Shown one piece after another: positions 24,901 through 34,490 of a DNA stretch of 64,000 nt. Numbering within the stretch: position 1 is the stretch's first letter; every line of letters starts with the position of its first letter. Position numbers and translations under genes: made by a program. The DNA comes from Agapetus fuscipes. Its lineage: Eukaryota; Arthropoda; Insecta; Trichoptera; Glossosomatidae. The stretch is from positions 6,382,201 to 6,446,200 of the forward strand of contig OX637359.1 in NCBI GenBank assembly GCA_951799405.1, given 5' to 3'. A model generated the notes under the pieces. It ran no database searches, was not told where the DNA came from, and saw only the letters and a program-made list of their open reading frames with translations.

Positions 24901-27900
24901 ATCTGGTGTGTGGCTTCATGATGGCTGAGAACATCTCCCACGGTCTGCTGCTGAGAAAAGTAACCACAGTCACGTCTATCTATTTTGTAAATTATACTGC
25001 AGAAGAAAAATGAGTTGCTTATTGATGCACTTCATCATTGGAGGAAAGAACAAGGGAAATGAGGTGTAGGCAGGAAACAGATCTCATGGCTCCGGAATAT
25101 ACGAGATTAGACAGGGATAATAACTTCTTCTTAATCCTATTCCTCATTACTGAGGGTTGTGACCCTTGTGGAAGCAAACACTCTTCTCCAGTGTGACTTG
25201 CTTATTGCAAAATCTTTGCTTATTCTACGAGTATCATTGCTTGTTGCAAAACCCAATTATTTATGATATTTGATCGTCAACTGCGTTACATATTCCATAA
25301 ACTTCAAAACAGAATCAAAAATCACCCCCAAAGTTCTGAAATAAGAAAACACAAGATAGTATATAAAACGCAACGCAACTAAGCTACACATATAGTGTAA
25401 CTTCTTGCCTGTGTTATCCCCGAAGGGGTCGCATGTGGCGATTCGGGACCTATTTATTTGTACGGGTAAGGGGGCCCGCCTCACACCAACTACTTTCAGT
25501 TGAAGTGGGGGATTTTGTATTGTTTTACATAAAGCGTTTATATTTCCAGGTGCCAGTGCTGCAGTACCTGTACTACCTGGCGCAGATAGGCATCGCCATG
25601 TCTCCGCTCAGCAACAACTCCCTGTTCCTGAACTATCACCGCAACCCCCTGCCCGAGTACCTGGCCAGGGGGCTGTGCATCTCCCTCAGTACGGATGACC
25701 CCCTGCAGTTCCACTTCACCAAGGTAATGCAACAACTCATTACCCTCTTTCTATAGTGAAAAATAAAATGTCTACATAGGATCTGAGGCCATGTGAGGGA
25801 TGGGGACCAGCGGTGCATCTTGAACAAATAACTGACAGCTTCTACAAGACCCCTGTATTTAACGCATATAAAACAGTTAAGACAGGAAGAGCTGCAAGGG
25901 AATTTCATAATCACATTCTGTAGGGCTTAATGATAATGCTTGGTTTATGATTGCAGGAGCCCCTGATGGAGGAGTTCAGCATCGCAGCCCAGGTGTGGAA
26001 GCTCAGCTCCTGTGACATGTGTGAGCTGGCCAGGAACAGCGTGGTCATGAGCGGCTTCCCTCACAAGGTACTCATATACATGTGGCTCTACATACCACTA
26101 AGACTAGCATTGTTTAAAGCACTGAAGCTTTGTTTTAACCTAAGTACGGGTGACATACATGTATGTCATGAGCAGACTTGCACTCAGTGTGGTTAGCATC
26201 CATGCATGCCATCCAAGTTTGAAGGTTCCTCTGCTATCTGTGATCATGAAATAAGCTAATAAGAAAATAGATACAGTTGTAGGCTGAAGAAGGCCAAGGC
26301 CTGAGTTCCTGTTAAGCATCATCAAAGAAGAACATACTTTAAATGGTGGGAAAATTTCATAGCGAAAAGTTGAATCATAACAATGTGTTTTTCTGTTTCA
26401 AGTCGAAGCAGTACTGGCTGGGTCCCAACTACACAAAGGAAGGCGTCCCTGGTAATGACATAACGAGGACAAACGTCCCTGACATCAGAGTGGCCTATCG
26501 TTATGAGACGCTGGTCAATGAACTCACCAACATCTTCAAGGTTTCTTTGTCTTTTCTTAAAAATAAAACATAGTTAAGCAGAAAATCTCACGTATGATAG
26601 ACGTTCACAGTATTAAAAATAAATGGTCAAAGAAATATTGAGTAAACTTGAAGTATGCTTTTCTAACTTTGCTTATTAAATTATGATAACGATGACGCTT
26701 AAGTAAAATTCATACTTTGATTATTTTTTTAGATACAAGTGCCAAAATTATTTATAAGTATCTAAATATATTGATAGAGCACAAAAATGGGCTTAAAAAG
26801 CACTTAGTAATTAGATTCATAAGTTAAGAAATAGTATTACATATTCAATTCACGTATTGTTTGAAATAAAATATGAAAACAACATCACAAGAAACAAGAA
26901 CAACTGAAATAATTACTCAGTCCATTCCCCTCTCAAATGTAAACTGTTGTGCTATCATTTTGTCCCTGATCTTTCATATTAACTATGAAATTTATCACTA
27001 GAAACGTGATAAACAAAATCATTGAAAAGTTTTAATGTTTAACAAATTTTAAACATTCATTCCCACATCCTTTTCTTTAAGGGTTTTTCTAATACTTTTA
27101 CTGTTTTTCATTAAAAATAATTGGGTGCAGCTTGACGGGTTGACTGCAAATCATTCTATGAATTTTGAATACCTTAATTTCTTCCATGAACCCTTTGTTT
27201 TATAAAGTCTGTGAGTCAATTGTTGATAATGATGATTTACAGGTATGTAGTTTGTTATTGCAAAGAAGCTTTCCCATGTGATTGGTGGAAGAGATGGATC
27301 TGGAGACATCTTTTAAAGATCCTCTCTGAATCTAGCTCGCTCGAAAAAGCAGGAAAGAGACACGTCTCCTGGTGACGTTGGATACATCTACGATGAAATA
27401 TTAAGAAACGCATTATTCTCTACACCACGGTTTATAAAATCCATTTTAACTATTTACAATAATATCCAATAACACCAATTAGGTATAATATTTGTTTGTA
27501 GAACCAGCGTTTTATTCATTTCAAATATGGCTATTCGAGATTCATGATTTAACCGTTTCGGCCATAACTCCAACTTTTATCACGAAGCCCTTAAATATCT
27601 AACAGATATCCGTCTATTATTAACCGATAATTGATTGCCGTCAACCCGTTAAGAATACGATGATACTACTTGCATTCCAACCAAAAGTATCAGGGCTACC
27701 GCAGACCACAGGATTTATAATATTGGTTGATAGCTGGTTATTCATTCATATAGATGTACGTTCGGAATGAAGATTTATGCGAGTGTGTTTCATCTTCCCA
27801 CTGATCATCATTAATTTTAACCTTCCTCTACTCGCACATTGGTCTCTGAGACCAACAAATTAATAATTCATCATTTTTGGAAGAATGTCATTATTTATTG

Positions 27901-28505
27901 ATCAGTGCGACATAAGCCCTGATTCCAAGTTATTGAGTGCACTTCTTTTTAATATTTTCAATCCATGAAATCGACACAAGTATATTTACAAAATATGTAA
28001 CATTGGGGATTCACATTATATGCATTTTTACAAGCAAACACGTATAAGTTCGCGCTTGTACATGCCGCATGTGAACCTACAACATAAAAACCCAAATCTC
28101 AAATGAGCATACACCCTGCAACTCTTGCTGACCTTTCTGAAAGAGGGGTGACTTTGGCAAAGTGAACCATTTTCGACAGCATAGGTGGTCAGCCACATAC
28201 CAACCTATAAGTCAAGGAACATACACAACATTTTTTTTTTTAAATCACATTGAGTGCCTTTAGACCTATTTTGATTTCATTGGGTACGAGTATATGAAGG
28301 TTAACCAACTGAACAATCTACCGACACAATCTTTACAGTCTGTTGTAGGTAGCCTTTAGCCAATAAAAAGGACAGAGTTTACATTTGTTTGAATGCAACT
28401 GTAAGGATCATCCACCCGGTTAGGTTGTTGTGCTCTAATGTATGGATGTGAACTCATGTGCCGTCCCACATTACTTTTCAGGGGGAACAGTCCGACAACG
28501 GATAA
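9834..28505 (+). CDS. AMPD2: AMP deaminase (AMPD2 type), 14 exons, 5' end missing
   Basis: Converts AMP to IMP and ammonia in the cytosol (purine nucleotide cycle). CDS = join(9834-9966, 13206-13401, 13788-14007, 18606-18731, 19283-19481, 21315-21446, 22116-22279, 22926-23049, 24095-24261, 24839-24959, 25550-25723, 25957-26067, 26403-26540, 28482-28505). All internal junctions are GT-AG and phases close exactly, giving 675 codons plus TAA after one split-codon base. Landmarks in order: [11 protein letters not shown] near the start; DTHIHAA, the paired metal-binding histidines; [20 protein letters not shown], catalytic His/Glu region; [11 protein letters not shown], the adenosine/AMP deaminase signature; then a short C-terminus. 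Exons are GC-richer than the introns, which are filled with transposable elements. The N-terminal regulatory region is not in the window or not recognisable. Family assignment is near certain; the choice of AMPD2 over other paralogues is inference, since insects usually have one gene. Confidence 0.95.
9985..10570 (+). repeat. Family D repeat, interrupted by family A
   Basis: Parts 9985-10094 and 10349-10570 match 23795-24049 without the interruption. Starts CTACCTTCAGGTTACTTTCC and ends near TTCATATGCATAGGGCG. Lies in an AMP deaminase intron. Confidence 0.75.
10095..10348 (+). repeat. Family A repeat inside family D
   Basis: Full-length forward copy with GATTA tail units. The matching empty site is at about 23889-23905. 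Confidence 0.85.
11124..11285 (-). repeat. Family A repeat, tail part
   Basis: Diverged; ends after CTCAAATAAATATG. Confidence 0.6.
11568..11662 (-). repeat. Family A repeat, head part
   Basis: CCCTGAAACAGGAGTGACAT to CATACCAACTG. Confidence 0.65.
11731..11971 (-). mobile_element. MITE H, truncated copy
   Basis: Inverted relative of 29009-29302, right end GACGGCCCC intact and left end lost. Contains the AATGACTATAGGATGATT segment and a G-run. Confidence 0.7.
12112..13080. mobile_element. TIR element, 969 bp, PIF/Harbinger-like, copy 1
   Basis: Ends TGCCCGCTTTCCACTGCGAG and its inverse, flanked by TAA at 12109-12111 and 13081-13083. Internally it has two copies of a block of about 178 bp (from GTGTGACAGCTCGTTGCAGC) and two of a TCGCTGTCGGTGGAAGCACT block. 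No transposase frame. Copy 2 is at 62162-63152. The superfamily is inferred from the 3-bp TAA duplication. Confidence 0.85.
13206..13401 (+). CDS. AMPD2: AMP deaminase exon 2 in window
   Basis: Acceptor TTCAG, opens [20 protein letters not shown] and ends in phase 1 (G) before GTAGAC. Encodes [20 protein letters not shown] second partial copy of this exon lies just downstream at 13424-13493. Confidence 0.93.
13424..13493 (+). pseudogene. Partial duplicate of AMP deaminase exon 2
   Basis: About 68 bp nearly identical to 13270-13340, coding for [22 protein letters not shown] residues. No splice sites of its own; lies in the intron directly after the source exon. Confidence 0.85.
13508..13748. 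repeat. Intron direct repeat and SINE C head fragment
   Basis: TTCTTCAACTGACATTCCTT plus about 20 more bases occur at both 13508-13549 and 13706-13748. Between them, 13626-13680 is a degenerate SINE C head (TAGCTTAGCTGG, GGTTCGGTCC). Confidence 0.6.
13788..14007 (+). CDS. AMPD2: AMP deaminase exon 3 in window
   Basis: Acceptor TTTCTAG; the split codon gives D then [34 protein letters not shown] and ends [13 protein letters not shown], donor GTGAGT. Directly followed in the intron by LINE remnants. Confidence 0.93.
14060..15090 (+). pseudogene. LINE reverse transcriptase remnant
   Basis: Frameshifted and stop-broken. GVRQGC at 14143-14160; [40 protein letters not shown] with the catalytic [63 protein letters not shown]. 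This order is typical of the RT palm through C-terminus of a non-LTR element. A short insertion (about 14161-14170) separates GVRQGC from the MSPWLF motif it should precede. Confidence 0.85.
15285..15570 (+). pseudogene. Second LINE C-terminal remnant
   Basis: [37 protein letters not shown], then a broken [11 protein letters not shown] stretch. This is the distal end of an RTE-like reverse transcriptase protein, a different element from the preceding one. Confidence 0.7.
15624..15850 (+). repeat. Family A repeat, diverged
   Basis: CTGGCTGACCACC to TTTTAAGTTGTAAC; repeat head missing. Confidence 0.55.
16277..17491 (-). pseudogene. LTR retrotransposon remnant with integrase C-terminus
   Basis: Minus-strand frame 17434-17009 contains [20 protein letters not shown] and [16 protein letters not shown], the C-terminal integrase domain of Ty3-type pol. 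A block of about 90 bp (TCTCATGTTCCATTTTACC and flanks) occurs at both 16280-16368 and 17405-17491. No LTR pair was identified. Confidence 0.65.
17500..17931. mobile_element. hAT MITE, 432 bp
   Basis: Ends CAGTGGTTCCCAAACT and an inverted AGTTTGGGAACCAGTG, with a perfect 8-bp duplication CTTTAGAC at 17492-17499 and 17932-17939. Inner words GCGTACCACTG repeat near both ends. Nested inside the larger hAT element. Confidence 0.9.
18606..18731 (+). CDS. AMPD2: AMP deaminase exon 4 in window
   Basis: Opens by completing CT+G, then [18 protein letters not shown] and ends PHRDFYNI plus AG, donor GTGAAT. It starts about 100 bp after the end of the hAT element that occupies much of the preceding intron. 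Confidence 0.92.
   Translation, partial: EILLLPETELPVLQVPVACASQRAQGAGLTEGSASQGLLQH
18963..19112 (+). repeat. LINE C-terminal fragment
   Basis: [20 protein letters not shown] then [12 protein letters not shown], the last residues of an RTE-like protein. A related fragment lies at 21745-21850. Confidence 0.55.
19283..19481 (+). CDS. AMPD2: AMP deaminase exon 5 in window (metal site)
   Basis: Acceptor TTTTTCAG. Encodes [20 protein letters not shown]: the HxH pair is the amino-terminal metal-binding motif of the amidohydrolase fold. Ends [10 protein letters not shown], phase 0, donor GTGAGT. Confidence 0.95.
19675..19930 (-). repeat. Family A repeat, diverged
   Basis: Reverse copy with a short internal insertion, abutting the forward copy that follows. 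Confidence 0.65.
19936..20188 (+). repeat. Family A repeat
   Basis: Full-length forward copy, TTCCTTGACTTATAGG to AACTTAAATTAGATTA. Small reverse fragments follow at 20196-20243 and 20250-20290. Confidence 0.85.
20306..20571. mobile_element. TIR element (family G), 266 bp
   Basis: Inverted ends CGGGGCTATTCTTAGACATT with TAA at 20303-20305 and 20572-20574. The interior holds the family G sequence in the opposite orientation to 2878-3120, plus an AT-rich insertion. Confidence 0.85.
21036..21190 (-). repeat. Family A repeat, partial
   Basis: CCACAAACAGACATG to TTTTTTACAG; both ends lost. Confidence 0.65.
21315..21446 (+). CDS. AMPD2: AMP deaminase exon 6 in window
   Basis: 44 codons in phase 0-0, [20 protein letters not shown] through [10 protein letters not shown], acceptor TTGCAG and donor GTATTC. 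Strongly conserved in the AMPD family. Confidence 0.95.
21745..21850 (+). repeat. LINE C-terminal fragment
   Basis: ACCAGGAAGACCAAAATGAG and the following GATGGACTGTGTCAA match 18985-19090. Confidence 0.5.
22116..22279 (+). CDS. AMPD2: AMP deaminase exon 7 in window
   Basis: [20 protein letters not shown] through [11 protein letters not shown] plus TA; the tyrosine codon is completed by the next exon. Acceptor TTTTCAG, donor GTGAGT. Confidence 0.95.
22926..23049 (+). CDS. AMPD2: AMP deaminase exon 8 in window
   Basis: Completes Y, then [20 protein letters not shown] and [20 protein letters not shown], donor GTACGT. Confidence 0.95.
23437..23520 (-). repeat. Family A repeat, head part
   Basis: CAACTCTTGCCGACCTTCCC to TGGTACCAACCTA. 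Confidence 0.7.
23795..24049 (+). repeat. Family D repeat, uninterrupted copy
   Basis: Same sequence as 9985-10570 without the family A insertion. Ends about 45 bp before an AMP deaminase exon. Confidence 0.75.
24095..24261 (+). CDS. AMPD2: AMP deaminase exon 9 in window
   Basis: [20 protein letters not shown], then [20 protein letters not shown] and HFRK split across the junction. Acceptor TTTCAG, donor GTAAGT. Confidence 0.95.
24839..24959 (+). CDS. AMPD2: AMP deaminase exon 10 in window (HCGE motif)
   Basis: [20 protein letters not shown] then [15 protein letters not shown]. The HCGEAG segment carries the catalytic His/Glu of the adenosine/AMP deaminase family. Donor GTAACC is weak but keeps phase 0. 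Confidence 0.95.
25371..25510 (-). repeat. SINE C, 5'-truncated
   Basis: Reverse copy from CAACTAAGCTACACAT to the TTGAAGTGGGG segment; tRNA-like head lost. Confidence 0.75.
25550..25723 (+). CDS. AMPD2: AMP deaminase exon 11 in window (signature motif)
   Basis: 58 codons, [20 protein letters not shown], then [14 protein letters not shown], the family signature with the paired catalytic and metal-binding aspartates. A truncated SINE C lies 40 bp upstream in the intron. Confidence 0.96.
25957..26067 (+). CDS. AMPD2: AMP deaminase exon 12 in window
   Basis: 37 codons, [20 protein letters not shown] through [10 protein letters not shown], acceptor TTGCAG and donor GTACTC. Confidence 0.95.
26403..26540 (+). 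CDS. AMPD2: AMP deaminase exon 13 in window
   Basis: 46 codons, [20 protein letters not shown] through [12 protein letters not shown]. The acceptor is TTTCAAG, weaker than the others. Failure to splice at 26541 would add about 11 residues before a TAG at 26572, an alternative C-terminus. Confidence 0.9.
26541..27983. other. AMP deaminase last intron, unassigned
   Basis: AT-rich, no coding signal or recognised repeat before the family A copy at 27984. Confidence 0.5.
27984..28219 (-). repeat. Family A repeat
   Basis: Reverse copy lacking the simple-repeat tail, in the last AMP deaminase intron. Confidence 0.75.
28482..28505 (+). CDS. AMPD2: Probable terminal AMP deaminase micro-exon
   Basis: The pyrimidine-rich acceptor TTACTTTTCAG is followed in phase 0 by GEQSDNG and TAA. 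This is the first good acceptor after exon 13 that closes the frame quickly, and AMP deaminases end a few to about 25 residues after this point. Too short to support by similarity. No AATAAA follows closely; an ATTAAA variant is at 28815-28820. Confidence 0.5.
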   Translation, partial: GEQSDNG

Positions 28506-29008
28506 ACACACACGCTGATACAGAATATACGTACACAGCTACTCCCACACCACCACTGCTTCTATTGTTCTAATTATTATTATACATGAGTCATATGCAA
28601 TCCAAGACAGCGGCTAGGATATCCAGAAATGAGATAAATGTATGGAATCATAGAAATTGCAATTTTCAAAATTTGGAAATATCTTTAATTCCTGTCTTTG
28701 ATTCTATACGACTCACATAACAGTTAACTATACACAAATAACTTGAATATTAATGGAATATGTACCTACAGGGAATTCATTTAGGGAAACACGATAAAAT
28801 AGATGACAACATTAATTAAAATGTACCTACCTAGCAAATGATGTAGTTTGGTTTAACCATTCTTTCACCTATGTACATACTTTTCGAGTGTTAGCGCTGC
28901 TTATATGAAAAATTCCTGCACACCTACAACAAATGACAAATTGGGTATCCAAAATGATTGTAGAAATAACTTTGTTTCATCATTGACATCAGAGTCATTT
29001 TGAGCTTA

Positions 29009-29302
29009 GGGGCCGTCCATAAATTACGTCATCGATTTTGGCCGATTTTCGACCCCCCCCCCCCTTAAAATCATCCTATAGTCATTATCTAATGACCCCC
29101 CCTCCCCCTCTTGCTGTACCTAATAATGGATGAGCTTAATAATTAATAATGTTATATAATTCACATAATATTTTGTATATTTTGTAGAAATTGGTATTTA
29201 CAAGAACGACGTCACTTTTGGTACTCGTACATCATTTGCCATCATCCGCAGACCAGACTCCCCCCCCCCTTTATGCGAATGACGTAATATATGGACAGCC
29301 CC
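29009..29302 (+). mobile_element. MITE H, 294 bp, TTA duplication
   Basis: Ends GGGGCCGTCCATAAATTACG and an inverted CGTAATATATGGACAGCCCC, with TTA at 29006-29008 and 29303-29305. Has C-runs on both sides of an ATCCTATAGTCATTATC core. PIF/Harbinger-like by duplication length and terminal bases. Confidence 0.8.
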
Positions 29303-29305
29303 TTA

Positions 29306-31526
29306 GTCCCTTTTTGAAAAAAATCAATCGCACATTGAAATTGAAGACTATAAAGTCAAGTTGGTAAAAAAATTTGCTTCACCTATTTGTATTTAAATTA
29401 AGTGTAAATTCATTTAATTTTTATTTCATCCTCAATTAATACTGTGACTTGTTATTTTGATTTTCCCTAAATGGATTCCCTACATACCCAACTGTCACCT
29501 GTTTAAGCCATGTCGACTGAGAAGTATTTTGGGTGCGTTCGGGGAGCTTGCTTTCACCCTGTGAGAGATTAAGCCTATAAACACCGTTACAGCTCGCTTA
29601 TTGAACAATTCAAAGCAAATGAAAGCGGACTTCATCTGTCAAACTATCTCAATATCAAAACATTGCGGGAGCAGCTACCTCTGCAGAAAAAACAAAATCA
29701 ATGTATTGTTTTGACATCATTGCATGAAATATTCATTGTGAAATAGCTTCCTAGGGCATTGTCAACTTTCATGAGGAAGGAGAATAGATGTGTTGAAAGT
29801 AATCAAACGAGGAAGAGAGATAGATGCGTTGAAGGTTAATACTACTGCTAGGGGTGCTATCAAAATTGCGCCCCTGAATGACTAAAAATTGGCTCTCTGA
29901 ATGCACTCCTTTGTGTTCTCACAACCTTGATAACTATTTTTGTGCTTCTATTTAATTTTATTAATTTCTAATGTTTTTACTACTTATACCTATTATAATA
30001 ACTTTGAGTCACTAATATACTCCGTTATTTTTAATGTTCTAAGTTTCTACCTTACTAATGGAGTCAGTCTCAGTCACAGATCTAACTGACCAGGGTTCTT
30101 AGTAAAAATAAATAAAATAAGAATGCTATGCAGCCCGGCTGGATGACATTACATTTTTTTCATTGAATTTTATGTTCTGACTTCATTACATTTTTTTACC
30201 CTTTTGAAATTATTGAATCATTTCTAATTCTACATTTATTTAAATAGGTACTACTTAAATGTAATTATATTGTTTCTACATATCTTTTAAGGTTTTCTTA
30301 ATACTTTTTTTATAATATTGCCTAGTAACACTTTATACAACGTAGCTTATTGTATTTTGATACATAGATTGCTGTGAGTAGAGTAGAATACTTAGGTTAA
30401 GCAAACACATTACGTAAAAAATAGTTATTTGGAAATCTAGCTGAGCTTAAGTGTGTGCAATGGTTATTTTTAATTTTTTCTAGAGATTGCATTTTGCCAC
30501 ACCAAAATCTGTGTACTATACCTCATTTTGACTCTTGAACACTATACTTGCTAGCCTTATTTAAATTCAAATGTAAATTATTTTTCTCAAACTGAGTCAA
30601 CACCAATTCTATAGACAAAAAAATGTGACATCACATTGGATCTGGCTAAATAATATTTTATTCTTACAGTGTTCAAATCAAACACAGCAAATCCATGGCT
30701 CAACCGCCACCTAATGTGAATTTTGGATTAAATGTATTGTGAATAATTCTGTTAGTGTTTATGGCTGACTTTGAGTCCTTAGCAATCAATAACAAAGTAT
30801 TAGTTATGCAGCAACTCGGCTGTGTGTCGTAAAAACTTTGTACTCTATGCCAAATGTGTGAATCCCAATATTATCAAAGGAAAGAATAAAAAATAACCAT
30901 TGCACACTCTTGAGTTGTACCAGTCATCTTATATATTGTATCGAATAATCGTTTAAGTGTGTAACGTCAGTAAAAATCTAAGTTATGTACTGACAACACC
31001 AAAAGCATTTATCAACGACATGTTTGTTTGAATTTCCCGCTCTTAACCATAATTTGTAGTGACACACACTCTAAACAGTGGAAGTCAACATCACTTTACA
31101 TGCAAAATAAAACCACGAAAAATAGTTGACAATTTATAGGAAAATTTAAAAATATATAGATTTCTACTAGATACCTTCAACACATTTGACTTAAAAAAAA
31201 CCTGATTGTAAAACATGAGTTTTTTTTTCTATTTTTCGTACTTTAATTTTGGTAGGCCTCAGAGATTTACTTTTAATTTCATAAATTTCTCAACTTTTAT
31301 AAAGATTTTATAAGTTCCCAAAGGCCTCCTAGAGGTAAAATACTATATCTCAGTCTTGAAGCTCCTCATACAACGTAGACTGTAGGTAGAGAGCTTAGTT
31401 TAGTGTTTGGCCTTTGTATAGAATTCACAGAGTCTCAATCAAGACTGATATGATATTCATAGACTATATTCCCTATGCAGGATGGATACTGGCTTTGATG
31501 TTGGCCTGGCCCATATATTACATGTG
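29306..31526. other. Intergenic, no gene seen
   Basis: AT-rich. 30763-30806 carries a TCCTTAGCAATCAATAAC fragment of a dispersed repeat also seen at 22550, 41474 and 46873. Confidence 0.5.
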
Positions 31527-31660
31527 AAATATGTATTTGGCCTGTATAAATTTGGCCGACTTTATATTTAGTATGATATTTGACCCATTCAAATTATATT
31601 TGGTCCTCTATACATGTATTTAGCCCACATTATATTTGGTCTACCATAAATTTGGACCAT
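31527..31660 (+). repeat. TTTGGTC minisatellite, left part
   Basis: Imperfect units of about 17-20 bp around TATATTTGGTCCACTATA; continues at 34208-34490 on the other side of the transposon. Confidence 0.7.
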
Positions 31661-32066
31661 ATATCGCACCTTGAAAACCATATGGTTGTAACTGCAAATT
31701 TTTCGTGAAATGACCTTTGAATGCAGTCTAACTGTAAAAAAAATTATCTTTTTAATGCTATATAACAGTATCTGCTACGACGTTTCAATTTTGATGTGAG
31801 ACACATACGTCCCTATGGCTTTTTAAAGATCCATGAAATACTTTAAAAACCATAAAGCACTATCTGCAGTTATGGTCCTATGGTTTTAAAATAGTTTTGA
31901 AAATACAGAACAATACGACCATATCAGCAGTTACGGCTAAATGGTTCTTCCATACCTGGCAACATTGCATCTAGCAACACTAGATGCAATGTTGCTGTGA
32001 TTTTGTCAGTTAGTTATGTGGTGTGTTTATAATGGTTTGACTAGCTAAAAACTAACAGTTTTGACC

Positions 32067-33745
32067 ATGAACGCAAGAAGACTTGAGTTTTTAAAATCGT
32101 TACGAGAAAATATATCATCTACGAACGAAATATACAATCTGACCGGTCCGTAACTCAGTGGTAACACTGCGGACTCTGAATGGGAAGGTTGTGGGTTCGA
32201 TTCCCGGCGGAGCACAAAAAATATACCATTTATATTTTCAAATTTGCTCTTCGCCGGGTTGAAAAATTCATAAAACCTTTACCAATGACCGGTCACCAAA
32301 GGTCCATCCAGCCTTACAGCAACTGGGTCTTGCTTGAGAATTGGCGCTTTGTAGCGACGACGATCAAGCTCGTAAAAAGGTCGATAGCTCAATTGGTAGG
32401 AATGCTTGCATTCCATGCCGAGAGCAAGGGTTGAAGTTGAAGGCAAGAAATACAGAGTTTGCAACTAAATTTTACAGCTACTCTCGGTATAAGTGACAAG
32501 ATCATAGCAAATGTGCAACGCCGTACTGTAGATGGTTTCATTCCAAAGGATAAGCGAGGAACTCACAATAATCGCAAAAAGATAGACGAGGATCTGAAAG
32601 AAATAATAAGAGGTTACATTAACTCGATTCCACGTGTAGAGTCTCTTTACCTGAGAAATCAAACCAGCCGAGAATTTACCAGTGGTGAAAGAACCCTTGC
32701 AGACATCCATCGAGACTACGTTACATTTTGTAAAGAAAAAGGTTCAGAGTTCGGAAATTACGTTACATTTCGAAATATATTCAACACACAGTTCAATATT
32801 AGTTTTTTCCAACCAAAAAAAGATCTCTGTTCACTCTGTGAAAGCTACAAAAATGCAACTGACAAAATCCACTTAACAGCGTCCTACAATGCCCACCGTC
32901 AACAAGTTAACCTCAGCTGAAAAGAGAAAGAAAATGACTCAAAATCCGCAAAAACTAATGACTGCATAACTGCTTGTTTTGATTTACAAGCAGTGCTACC
33001 CACGCCCTCAGGTGAAGTGTCCTTGTTTTATTACAAGAGGAGACTATCTACATTCAATTTCACCATATTTGACATGACTTGTAATGCTGGACACTGCTAC
33101 CTCTGGTATGAGGGTATCGCTCATCGTGGTCCGAACGAAATAGCATCCTGCTTATTAAAGTTTTTCACAAACCATGCTAGTGGGAAAGAAATCATCCTGT
33201 ACTCCGACAACTGCAGCGGACAAAATAAAAACAAATTTATTGTTTGTCTGTATCTATATGCAGTACAAAAATTAGATATACCCAAAATAACGCACAAATT
33301 TCTCATAACAGGACACTCATAGAACGAAGGTGATAATATGCACTCGTTAATAGAAAAACAAAAAAAAAGGGCACTAAAAGGAGGATCTATTTACGTCCCG
33401 GCGCAATGGGTTACAGTCGTCCAAACGGCTAAGAAAACTGGCGAACCGTATCAAATAAATGAAATCAGCACGTCAGACATCCTGGACTTCAAAAAACTGT
33501 GTGGGGAAATGGGTAAGAACTACAACACCGATGAACAAGGAAACCAAGTCCTTTGGAACGATATAAAAGTAATCAAAGTTGAAAAGACATTGAAAAATCA
33601 ATTCCAAATAAAAACAAGCTATGAAGAAGTTGAGTATAGAACCATCAACATAAGACACAGACAGCGAGGAAATTTTTCAAGCATGGAACTAAGCAAAGCA
33701 TATTCACGTCCACCAGGAATATCAAATCTAAAAAAAAGGATTTGA
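32067..33745 (+). pseudogene. Transposase of the SDNCSGQNKN family, disrupted
   Basis: A possible N-terminus MNARRLEFLKSLRENISSTN (32067-32141) is cut by the SINE. 32459-32917 encodes LGISDKIIANVQRRTVDG and FQPKKDLCSLCESYK (a Cys pair). A stop and frameshift follow. 32960-33319 encodes CFDLQAVLPTPSGE, probably the first acidic residue, and IILYSDNCSGQNKNKF, the second. An in-frame TAG precedes 33323-33745 (MHSLIEKQKKRALKGGSIYV). This resembles repetitive arthropod proteins I recall under a domain of unknown function (possibly DUF7869); that name is from memory. Three breaks make it non-functional. Confidence 0.75.
32141..32437 (+). repeat. Dimeric SINE B-C, 3'-truncated
   Basis: B head with GTAACTCAGTGG and GGTTCGATTCCCGGCGGAGC, the B body, then at about 32379 a second, C-type head GGTCGATAGCTCAATTGG that stops inside its B-box region. 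Inserted in the transposase gene. Confidence 0.8.
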
Positions 33746-34207
33746 TCTCACTTTGTAACGCAAACGTCATTCAAGAACACTACCACAAGTTCTATCAAGA
33801 CTTGAACGTGATGAACGGGGAAGAAATCACTGAAGCAAATGAATAATAATGATAAAATATTATCATAGTTGATGATAGTTAAGGTTCCAGGTTTTTTTAT
33901 CGTAGTTCTAGGTACATTCAATGATATGACAACTTTGTAAACTTGGCTTGAAATAAAAATATTAATTACTTTTCTGCTGTTTTATTTGGAGTCATAATAC
34001 CATACCTACTTCCTAAAGTAAAACTTAAATACTTCGTAAGTCATACTAAAGTTCTTAAAATAAACATTATAATGTACAAATATCAAGTTTATAGCTACAT
34101 TATAGCTTCATTTATATAATTATAAGAAATAATATTAAATTGAAACGCTCATAACTCAGAATGTTCATATTTGCACCTACGACCCTATGGTTTTCACGGT
34201 GCGATAT

Positions 34208-34490
34208 TCGGTCTACTATAAATTTGACCTATTAAGATTATTTATATGGTCCTCTATATATTTGGCCCACATTATATTTGGTCCACTATATATTTGGTCT
34301 TTTATAAATTTGGACCATTATCTATTTGGTCCTCGATCTATTTGGCTCATTTTAAATTTGGTCCACTATATATTTAGTTCAATATATATGTATTTGGTCA
34401 ACTATACGTATTTGGCCTGTTATTATAATATTTGGTACATGTGTAACTATAAATTTGGTCCCATGATAATTTGGTCCCATGATATGGTAC
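34208..34490 (+). repeat. TTTGGTC minisatellite, right part
   Basis: About fifteen imperfect units containing ATTTGGTC, AATTTGGTC or ATTTGGCC. Confidence 0.75.

Larger units (their letters stand above)
31661..34207 (+). mobile_element. DDE-type DNA transposon, about 2.55 kb, degenerate
   Basis: Inverted ends of about 40 bp: ATATCGCACCTTGAAAACCA on the left and an inverted GTGAAAACCATAGGG/ATATCGCACC end on the right. Encodes a broken transposase and contains a dimeric SINE at 32141-32437. Target duplication not resolved because both flanks are minisatellite. Superfamily not assigned. Confidence 0.7.
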
